From positions 310,909 to 374,908 of the forward strand of contig MNCI01009293.1 in assembly GCA_015680685.1 (NCBI GenBank): DNA of 64,000 nucleotides. Reading direction: 5' to 3'. This document shows, piece after piece, positions 55,062 to 64,000 of the stretch (positions within the stretch are counted from its first letter, which is position 1; every line of letters starts with the position of its first letter). Below the pieces are notes generated by a model, which saw nothing but the letters and a program-made list of their open reading frames with translations, did no database searches and was not told where the DNA came from. Made by a program: the position numbers and the translations under genes. This stretch comes from Gnetum montanum. Lineage: Eukaryota; Streptophyta; Gnetopsida; Gnetales; Gnetaceae.

Positions 55062-55069
55062 TATAAATA
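55062..55069 (+). promoter_or_regulatory. TATA box of element C LTR
   Basis: TATAAATA within CTATAAATATGTGTG, a 15-base block that recurs in the internal promoter of element B at 28791. Confidence 0.72.
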
Positions 55070-55846
55070 TGTGTGCACCTGCCGCATTTATGGCACCTTT
55101 TGTTCAAGTCGTAATGAAGCTCTTGCAGTTTGTTTCCGTAGGAGTTAGATTATTTTCCAAGTGCCCGCAGACATAGTTCAAAGAGTGTACGGCTCTTTAT
55201 TCAAGCACTAATGTCCCTGAGCCCATTGGTGTGAACGAAAATAAAGATGAGCTTTTTGAACATTCCTTACAGCATTTGAATTAGATTATTTAAGCATTAA
55301 TAGTTTAATAGTTTAATAATTTTAATAATTTTAATGCTTTTGTTATCGCACTCTAATAATTTTAATGCTTTTGTTATCACTTTATAGTTACAGTACGGTT
55401 TAGTAGTCCATGAGAACACATAAGCATGACCACCTCGAACATATGTTTGACACTTGGCAACTTAGTGACGCTTAATGTCTAGCAACCCAGTAATGATTAG
55501 GACATGCTTGGGATGTGCATGAAGGATGGGACCAGTTGCTTATGCTAGGGATAGTTGAGCGATAGCGTAGTAAAATCTTACTATATCTAGCCTTTCACTC
55601 CCTATATTAGAAGAATTAGATAATACAGATAAAAGAAAACATATAAAAATCATATGCCTCAATCTCACTTAACCATTGTTCTAGAATGCAACAAGTGAGG
55701 TTGAGAGGACAACAACCATTCTAACTAGGGTTTTGATGGCTAGGATACTGTACGTAAGTGCTTGCAGTCTTCGGAATTTGACCGGATCGCACGTGAATGC
55801 TCGTGATTCGTATGGTTGGGCATAGGGGTACCTCACCACTCATCAT

Positions 55847-55864
55847 TGGCATCGTTGCCAAGGA
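55847..55864 (+). other. Primer-binding site of element C (tRNA-Asp type)
   Basis: TGGCATCGTTGCCAAGGA starts two bases after the LTR end; four transitions from the tRNA-Asp complement. Confidence 0.82.
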
Positions 55865-55989
55865 CTGTTAGTCTCACGTGCACTATCTAGCCTTAGCAAG
55901 ATCGTCACTCACTTCGTTGGAACGAACCCATTACGTCGAAATCTACTCACGCAAGGAGACTTAGGTAAGAGTAAGGCACACCAAGTTAT

Positions 55990-57860
55990 TTGTCGTTTAA
56001 TACTAATATGTCTTCTTCTCACATGCAAGATGAATCCAACCTGCAAGTGTCCCAGGAATGTCGGGTGGTGTATATGCATTCGGATGAGTATATACCCAAC
56101 TTCACCTTCATCCTACATCAGGATGAGCAGATGCGATGGCAAGACATGGAGGACAACATTATATTGCCCCTTGATCAATCGATTCCTAGAATGCTACTCC
56201 AAACTCTCACCAGATTGGGCATTCAGGACCAAGTTGAGGAGTACATTATGGAGGATCACGATTATCAGGCCTATCGTCCAAATGAGATACAGTGTAAATG
56301 GGACCTGTAGCAAGCACAACGCCATGAACATGCAAAGGGAAAATGGTCCAATAACCCTTTGTCCCCACAGGCCCAACACGATGATGAGGAACCTGTTCCT
56401 CGCGGTCCCTATTCTTCCACATCTCTGCCCCCACATCAGAACATCTGATCTGTCATATAGAGTAAAGGTTCAAGCGACTGAGAGTTCCAAGATGTTGAGG
56501 GATCTCCTGGAGGAGATCATGGCGAAGGTGAAGATGGACGTGAAGATCGAGGCTATCGTCATGGAATAGGAGGTGATTGAAATAGTGGGGGTGGTAGTCC
56601 TTCCTCCTCTTCACATTGCCTTCTCTCCACCTTAGATTCATCAAGTTCTGAATCCGACCACAACCATCGTAGAAGGGATCGTGATGATGGTGATCGTCGA
56701 GATAGACATGATCAAGGATGCCAATGGGAATGTTGTGACCAAGGGCATGGACAGTCATAGGAGGCTCATCATCATGAAAGGAGATATAGCAGAGACCATC
56801 ATAGATGCCATGGCCATCATTGGGACCATGACTTTGATGAACCATTGTTTGCCACTCGAAGCATGATCAACATAGTAGAGGTAGTTCAAATATCTACCAA
56901 GCACTTGAGAGATAGTTGGATCAAGCACCTTGATATGAACAACATCCCCAGATTTAAAGGGGGGATATAATTGTGATCCGTAGAATCACCTACAAGGATT
57001 TCATAATGCTTGCACCTTGCAAAATATTGAAAATAAATGGCAAAAACTCAAGCTATTCCCCCAAATACTCATCAAGGAAGCTGAAAGCTAGTATTGGTCT
57101 TTAGAGCTAGAATTAATTAGGTGATGGAGTACGATGCTAGAGCTCTTCAATGAAAAATACCAAACTTACTCCGGAGTGTCTAATCTGAGGCGATAGATTC
57201 AGGGGTGGAAACAAGGTAGCCACAAACCCTTGGATGTAGCCATGGATAGATATTACTCCTTGTTGCACCGATGCCTTGGTCATGGCTACTCCCAGCGGGA
57301 ATAGCTTCGCCATGTCATAGATGGGCTCCATTTTGAAACAAGAAGGACCCTTGGCATTTACGCTCAAGGACGGCTATCTGAGTTATGGGCTCATCAGCTT
57401 TAGCGATTAATTGAGCAGGTAGCCAAGGAAGAGGGAGAACTCCAAAAATATGAAAGTGTAGAAGAATATAATCAAGACCCTTCCATCCGAAAGAGGGAAG
57501 TTTGATTCTATAAAGATGATGAGTCACCACTGGATGCAGATGTGAATAGGAAGATCTTGCCCATACAAAAATTCACTTCTGAAATTTCAGCCAAGGTGGA
57601 TAAGATGTGGGATTCTTTGGATGAAAAATTCCAAAGTGTTTTAAAAATCATAGAAGAATCCAAATAACAGAGTAATGATTGAGATTGACGAAGGAGAAAA
57701 GAGGCTGAATGTGCCTACCACAAAGGTAAGGGCAAAGTTGTTGCGGTAGAACAAGTTGTAGACTTTGACACCAAGGAAGACAATGGATGTGACATATGCT
57801 GGTACGAACATCCTAAGGGATGTTGCCCCATGGTGTCACATTTGTAAGAGTCTAGGGTGT
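55990..57860 (+). pseudogene. Decayed gag of element C
   Basis: The first frame (55990-56310, 106 codons) has the group signature IPNFTFILHQDEQMRWQD. An acidic/His-rich linker follows, then the core from about 56860 (DMNNIPRFKGG, then LHRCLGHGYS) with stops, and a zinc knuckle near 57786-57825 that is nearly intact (CDICWYEHPKGCC). It would be the particle and RNA-binding protein; stops at about 56308 and later break it. Confidence 0.8.
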
Positions 57861-58499
57861 ACGCTCTAAATCCTCACTTAGAAAAAAGGCAAACACCCCG
57901 AAGATTCCTTTATCCCCAAGGTAATTCCAGGCAGTTCCACTAGCAATAGGGATATTATCCAAGTGGAGCACCGTCTCAACTATATGAGCACTACCAACAA
58001 TGGTAGCACCCACAATCATGGGGGATACCACTTGCAAGGCAGCAGTACCCTTACCGGTAGCTAGATCCTTATGGGTACTATGTTCAACAACCAATCTTCC
58101 CACGTGACTCTTCTAGTCATGCAACCTTCCAAAATCATTACTATCCCCCAAAATACTTCTGGGCCCAATCTCCATCACCTAAGGGGGAAAACCCACACTT
58201 GCATTATCCTTCACGACCTCCTTCTACCATACCTATCCATCAACTGTCAACTTAGCTACCTCCTTCTCTGCCAATGCAGGGAGAAATACCTCCATAGCTA
58301 CAACAGCGTAATGCCACAAGGGCCATCAATTTACAACTAGCTTCTCATTCAAGTAGGTTAGAATCAAAACCATGAAAACATTCCTTTTTCTAGCTTAATA
58401 ACCTAAACACACCCTTACACTCACCTGTGGCCAGTGCCCCTATATCTCCAACTACCTTTGATGCTCAATCCTTCGAGCAACCTTCAAACCAAATGCCTT

Positions 58500-58910
58500 T
58501 CGAAGTGCAAACCATCATGTTAACACATGTTGTGAGGAACTGGATCAAGGTGGGTCATCTTCCTCGAAAATTGGCTGATCCAAGAAGCCCCCTCATATAG
58601 CTTTAGGTGGTAGGCAACAAGCCATGCAAAGCTCTTCTGGACTCAAGGTCAGGTGTCAACCTAATTTCACATGATATGTACAAGACTTGGAACTTGCCTC
58701 TGTTGAAGAAAAGCAACATTTAGCTCAAGTTGGCAAACTAATCCATTACTGTTCCCTTGGGATTGGTAGAAGATATCATGACTACTATTTGTGGGTGGTC
58801 CTACCCTACTGATTTCCTGGTGATCCGTGTTGATAATTGCAAGGGGGACTTCCCGATTATAATGGGAAGAGCATGGCTCAACACGATGGATGCACGTTTA
58901 GGACTCTGAG
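58500..58910 (+). pseudogene. Protease region of element C
   Basis: The frame reads TIMLTHVVRNWIKVGHLPRK, later ALLDSRSGVNLIS with the active Asp-Ser but Arg where Gly is expected, and FPIIMGRAWL. One or more stops lie between. It is followed by about 600 bp of linker that element A has lost. Confidence 0.75.
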
Positions 58911-59519
58911 ATCTCTCTCTTGAAATTTCCAAGGAAAATCCTTTTGGGAAGATCGAGAAGAAGGGTGTTCCATGCATCGTGTATAGTGACTCTGGGTGCA
59001 ACTATGCATAGCAACTCTGGTCTGTTAAGCAGACATCCATTCAAGCATGCAGTCGGTGTACCATCGAATCACAAATTCAATGATGCCTATACGCAGCAGC
59101 CACTAACCAAGAAGGCACCCAGTGGCTGACTGCTGACTTTGATAGCAGCACCCTATGCATGGAATCCTCTAAGAGCCTTGTATGTACCTATATGGGGAGC
59201 ATAGAAGAATGGGAACAGGTCCATAAACAACCTTCCACTACTAATGATACTACTGATTAAGGATAGCTACAGATCCCTGAAAGCTTTAAATAGGAGCCCC
59301 TAGAACTAAAACCCTTACCGGTCAATCTAGAATATGCATTCTTGTAGAACGGTAAGCTGATAATAATTAATGCCACTCTTGTTCCAGAGCAAAAAAGAAG
59401 TTTCTAAGGATGGTGAACAAGTGCTTGACTACCTTCACATGGTCATATCTTGAGTTAATAGGGATTGATCCTAGGGTATGTCAACATCAAATCTATATTG
59501 ACCCTTCCATGAAGCCATG

Positions 59520-61990
59520 ACAATAGCCGCAAAGATGATTGAATCCCAAACTTAAACAGATCATCAAGGATGAAATTAAGCAATTACTAAAGGTGGGATT
59601 CATCTACCCCATTGCAGATAGCGAGTGCATTAGCCCACTCATTATTGTGCCAAAAAGGATGGCAAATGGAGAGTCTGTATTGATTTTCAATTACTAAATA
59701 TGGTAACCTTTAAGGATCATTTTCCACTTCCATTTGTGGACCAGGTGTTGGATACCATTTTGGGGCATTGTTACTACAGCTTCCTAGATGGTTACAGTGG
59801 CTATGACCAAATCCAGATTGCACCAAAGGACCAAGCCAAAACAACGTTTACGAGTCCCTGGGGGACTTTTGCATACAAGCAGATGCCCTTTGGCACCCAC
59901 AACCTTCCAACACCTTGTCCTCAGCATCTTCCAATAGCAAATCGACAATGGTGTAGAAGTGTTTATGGATGACTTCTCCACCTATGGACCAACATTCAAG
60001 CAAGCCTTGGACCACCTTGAGTAGGTTTTGAAGTGATGTGTAGAAAATAACTTACAGCTCAACTGGCAAAAGAGCCATCTAATGATCTAAGAAGGTATTG
60101 TTTTAGGGCATCAAATTTCACAAGAACGGATTGGAGTGGATCCTGAGAAAATCAAGGTTATCCAAGGAATTACCAATCAACTGAGAACTATAAGGGATGT
60201 TTGGTCATTTCTTGGACACACTGACTACTATCGGTGTTTCATCAAGAATTTCTTGAAGATCACCAAGCCATTAGTGGAGCTGACAAAGAAAGATGCTCCA
60301 TTTTTCTGGACTAGGAAATGTGAATCTGCATTCCAAATGCTAAAGTAAAATCTTGTAGAGAATTTAATTTTACGAGCCCTCGATTGGTCTAGACTGTTTC
60401 ACATCATGATAGATGCATCTAATTATGCATTGGGGGCCATGCTCACACAATTGGATGACCAAAAGCATCCATATTACATCCACCATGTAAGCCAAAGTAT
60501 TGTGGGTGCTCAACTAAATTACACCACCACTGAAAAGGAATTAATGGAAATGGTGTTCACTTTGGAAAATTTTTGATGCTATGTGCTTGGATACAAGGTG
60601 TTTGTGCATACGGACCATAGTTCCATCCAATTCCTTAAGAACAAACCAATGGTGAGCCCTTATGTCATACGGTGGCTCGTGATCCTTCAAGAATTCAATC
60701 TTAGTATAGTTGACAAAAGGGAACTAAGAATGTGGTTGCCGATCACTTGTCTCGGTTACAATGGAATAGCACAAAGGAGGAGAGCCCACTCTTTGACTAG
60801 TTTCCAAATGAACTCCTCTTTCCTGGAGCAATTGCGAAGGAGGTAGCCACAAGATCCAATTGGTTTGGCAACACCCTTACCTATCTTCTTACACAAGAGC
60901 TACTAAAGGAGTTGGATCATCAGAAGAAACAAAGGTTTCTTCATAGAGCCAAGCACTTCATGGAAATCAATGGACACCTTTACAAGATGTGTGTAGATGG
61001 CTTGGTTTGATGGTGCATCCCTGATGCAAATCAATTACATGTCCTCCAAGATGCTCATGAGGGTCCTTGTGGGGGCCATTACTCAGGAAGGCACATGACC
61101 ATTAAAACCTTGCTTGCAAGTTACTATTTTCCTACACTCTTCAAAGATGCTCAATGGTTCACCTGCTCTTGTGATTGATGTCAAAGAGATGGTGGGATGA
61201 TTGCAAGAATGGAGGGACCTCAACAATGGATTTAGCCACTAGAGCCTTTTGATATTTGGGGCATTGACTTCATGGGACCCATCACACCCATGTCAAATAG
61301 TAAGGCGTACATTATTGTCACGGTGAACTACTGTACAAAGTGGGTAAAGGCAATAGCCATCACCGACTGTTCCTCAACCACAGTCACATGGTTTGTTCAA
61401 CAGCAAATCGTGAACAGGTTTGGGGTGTCGTGTGCACTCATTTTAGATAATAGCACTCACTTCATAGGTTCTACTTTTCATAAACTCATGCAGCATCTAG
61501 GAGTAGAACATAAACTAACAACACCCTATCATCCCAAAGCCAATGGGCAAGCTGAAGTCACAAACCAAGAGATTACAAAGATCCTAACTAGGACGATTAG
61601 CAAATATAGGAGGGATTGGAGCAAAAAACTTAAAAACATCCTTTGGGCCTACCACTCAACTTGGAAACTTCCTATAGGCTACTCCCCTTACAAGTTGGTG
61701 TACAGGAAACTACTGACACTTCCAATTTAGGTAGAACTTCGAACACTATCCACTACAAGTGACTTAGGTCTTGACATACCCCTAGCACAATGAGAACAAC
61801 TCATCAACTTAAATGTGCTAGATGAGAATCGATTAGTAGCCCTATCATCAAATGAGGTGCATAAGGCATATAACAAACAATCTCATGACCTTAGGATTCA
61901 AAAGGTAATATTTCAACATGGAGATAAGGTTCTCTATTGGAACCCCACACATGTGCCGTAATGGACCAAGCTTCAAACACTATGGGAGGA
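59520..61990 (+). pseudogene. RT, RNase H and integrase of element C
   Basis: RT starts near 59540 (LNPKLKQIIKDE), has TSPWGTFAYKQMPFG (59850-59895) and the intact catalytic box VEVFMDDFSTYG (about 59955-59990). RNase H (60350-60760) has HTDHSSIQFL. Integrase (60860-61990) has a damaged HHCC finger and a complete DDE set in a 152-codon frame (61272-61730) and just before it: [19 protein letters not shown] and ANGQAEVTNQEI. Frameshifts near 59650 and 59900 and several stops prevent translation. Confidence 0.88.
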
Positions 61991-63577
61991 ACCTTATATT
62001 ATTTTTGAGACCTTTCCATTTGGGGCCCTACTCATACACAAACTTGAATACCCAACAAAAAAACAATTGGTCAACATGTAATAGTTAAAACCCTTCCATG
62101 AACTACACCAAACCAGTGTCGCTACCACTTCGCCAAGTGGTCGACCATGTTCCATCTTTCGAATCTCCTTCTCGAAGCTTAGTCATGGGGGAGATCATTG
62201 CCCATACTAAAACAATTGTCCTGGCTTCTCAGGTCTTTTCTATATTTTTGTTTTACACCATCGTTCATACATTTAAAATTTCTTACCTACTCTTTCTCTT
62301 ATATATATATAAATATATAAATATATTTCACCTTTAGTTTTTTTGTTCTATTTTATTTTACTTTATTTTCCCTAATAAAGTCGTTTTATTACCATAGGAT
62401 GCAATGGTGTGTTAGTTACTCCAAATGGCGATTTGCATATTATGGGTTACCTATTATATCTAGTTCTTACCTTAGCATTTTGGGTCTCAAAAAACTAAGT
62501 TATACTTTCTTTCATACAACATGAAGTGAGTCCATGACATCCAACCACTCACACTTTTGTACAGTGTTCATGGATCAAGAGAAGTACAGTCCCTTTTTCA
62601 CTCCAATAAATCTTTGACCTTGGTGGATTTCAAACTTGGGAAGGATCTGAGTGGTAAGGAATAGGGTGTGACTTCAAGGGGATGTGGTGGACTATGTATC
62701 CTCCTACGGTCTCTCATGCATTGCTGTCCTCAGGAATTCCTTTCCATTCCATGACAATGCATAACATAAAGCTAACATGTCCTTGCATAGTGTGGTTCCC
62801 ATTTGAAAAAACAAAAGAAAAAAAAAGAAAAAAAAAGCAAATCAAAAGAAAAAAAAAAGAAAAACAACAATGGGAATTCAAAGCACATCCCTTGGACCAA
62901 CCAATATATCCTTTCATCGTGTGGTTCCCATTCAAAAAACAAAAAAACAAAAAAAACAACAATAATGGGAATTCAAAGCACACCCCTAGGATCAATTAAC
63001 GGGCTGCAAGCACTAGTTATGGGACTCGAAAGCCATGTTACCCAGGCCTGATGATCCCCTCTAACTAAGGCCCTTCCTTACTTCCTACTTCCCTTTCCTT
63101 CTCTATAAGGAATGGGATTTGGTCTTTGAGGGCATGTGTATGTCTTGAGTGGGTGGGTTGGTATTAGTCCATCACTATGACATCATTGGCCATGGTCGAT
63201 CTCAGTCCAGACATGGAACAGATTCTTATCAAGTCACTTAACCACATATTTCACAAAGGGACTATATTAATCTTAACCTTGGCACTCCAGTCCACATGCT
63301 CTCCCCCTCATTTGTTGCTCTCCATTCCTCACCTCATTGTCGATTTCATGTTTCGATCATGTATCTTGGTTTACTAGTAATTGTAAATCCTTTGGTTAGT
63401 TCTCAAAGATACGAGTATTAACCCTCGGTGACCATTAACTAACTATGGGGTCCATGGACCCCTAGGTTGAAGATGTACAAGGGAAAATAAGGCCAGAGCC
63501 TACTATGGGAAGGACCCACTTGCATATCCTTTGGTTCCGCTTGTTAATCTCCTACTCCTTTGATATAATATGGTGAC
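61991..63577 (+). other. 3' non-coding region of element C
   Basis: It contains TCATGGGGGAGAT (62184), a duplicated hairpin with A-rich loop (62790-62975), the short frame at 62965-63051 and a block like GAAGGACCCACTTGCAT (63517), all with relatives in A and B. The purine tract at the 3' LTR is not reached. Confidence 0.7.
62790..63051 (+). other. Tandem A-rich-loop hairpins and 28-codon frame, element C copy
   Basis: Two hairpins in tandem: TTCCCATT (62796-62803) pairs with AATGGGAA (62869-62876), and TTCCCATT (62925-62932) pairs with AATGGGAA (62964-62971). The loops are nearly pure A with few C, G and T. The second right arm contains the ATG of a 28-codon frame (62965-63051) reading MGIQSTPLGSINGLQALVMG, then LESHVTQA. 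Confidence 0.7.
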
Positions 63578-64000
63578 TGTTGGCGATCGTTTGGGATGCG
63601 ACCGCCAACGAGTGTCCTCGAATAGGATTTAGGTGCCTGCTGGTCTCTGGTAACACCAAGGCCCAGATACCTCCAAATAAACTCAGTAGTTAATGTGAGT
63701 ATGTGTGTGTGCTGTTGCGGCGTGCGGTTGTGAAAAATGAAACGATTGCGTTATGTGTGAACTATAGATGACTTATCTTAAAGAGATTCAGCCAACTTTG
63801 CCAAGTAATGTGAGTTGTTGAGAGTTCCTATTTTGTTCAATTGCCTAGTCTACGTGGTCCTTATAATACCTACTTGTAACAAATAAAATTTTGCAAAAAC
63901 ATTTGAGCACAACTCTGTGAATCTACTTCTAATTTTCCCCAGAGAAAGAGATAGTTCCACAAGAAAACTAGAAATAGAGCAAGATTCAATGGAAATAGAC
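63578..64000 (+). repeat. Start of a family E LTR inserted in element C
   Basis: It starts TGTTGGCGATCG and matches the minus strand of 19873-20330, including GTGTGTGAACTAT-type and TAGTTCCACAAG-type stretches. The upstream target-site copy would be GTGAC (63573-63577). It runs past the window end, so whether it is a solo LTR or a full element is unknown. It lacks the palindromic insert seen at 20254-20280. Confidence 0.85.

Larger units (their letters stand above)
54925..55845 (+). repeat. 5' LTR of element C
   Basis: The LTR is 921 bp, from TGATGAAG to CTCATCA. It has a 7-site array (54946-55045), TATAAATA at 55062-55069 and, as in the other LTRs, an R/U5 part with GTGCCCGCAG. Confidence 0.92.
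54925..64000 (+). mobile_element. Element C: Athila-like retrotransposon, 3' end outside the window
   Basis: The 5' LTR is 54925-55845, then primer site, gag, protease, RT, RNase H, integrase and the 3' non-coding region. An LTR of family E interrupts it at 63578, and its own 3' LTR is not visible. The upstream target-site copy would be ATAGG (54920-54924). Its RT (VEVFMDDFS) and integrase (GIDFMG, ILDN, GQAEVTN) residues are intact, but stops and frameshifts remain. It has the fewest catalytic-site changes of the Athila-like copies. Confidence 0.9.

Overview
The window looks like a stretch of a large, repeat-rich plant nuclear genome. It holds one intact GC-rich, intron-free subtilisin-like protease gene in very AT-rich DNA. 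Almost everything else is old, nested Ty3/gypsy LTR retrotransposons, mostly with a tRNA-Asp-type primer site (Athila/Tat branch), plus one Tekay/Del-like chromovirus. Heavy decay and nesting would suit a gymnosperm such as a conifer, but the species cannot be proved from sequence alone. Three single Ns, one flanked by an exact 46-bp duplication, point to a draft assembly. I saw no tRNA, rRNA or CRISPR.

Layout. (1) Bases 1-43 are the tail of an LTR. (2) A chromovirus (element G) has gag-pol and a chromodomain at 11277-15762. Its 5' LTR is split by a minus-strand Athila-like element (F, 817-10889). Its 3' LTR starts at 15763 and is split by a solo LTR (15794-16661) and by element B (17253-42501); I infer that it resumes at 42507-45055. 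(3) Element B itself carries a 2.7-kb solo LTR of another family in its 5' LTR (17637-20330) and a complete element A (29179-38461) in its body. Target-site duplications support these nestings: GTATT for B, ACTTT for the 2.7-kb solo LTR, CTTGG for the other solo LTR, and TGATC/TAATC for A and GTTAT/GCTAT for F (one mismatch each). (4) About 45.1-54.9 kb is a gene island. The subtilase (47602-49842, minus strand) lies between inverted copies of one repeat family. An internally deleted subtilase pseudogene lies at about 54450-54638. (5) Element C starts at 54925 and runs out of the window, interrupted at 63578 by an LTR of the same family as the 2.7-kb solo LTR.

Main discovery candidate. The LTR promoters carry arrays of 10-bp, roughly palindromic sites set at fixed 14- or 20-bp steps (10-bp site plus 4- or 10-bp spacer). 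The geometry is the same in elements A, B, C, F and the 15.8-kb solo LTR, and also in an array at 43442-43659 inside the inferred chromovirus LTR, although the site sequences differ (GATATC, GTTGAC/TTGATG and AAGACATCTT classes). Copy number differs between the two LTRs of one element. The site class does not follow the grouping given by catalytic-residue substitutions in the internal regions, which suggests that the U3 control module is swapped between elements. A second candidate is a conserved stem with an A-rich loop followed by a short open frame (28 codons in C) in the 3' non-coding region of elements A, B, C and F.
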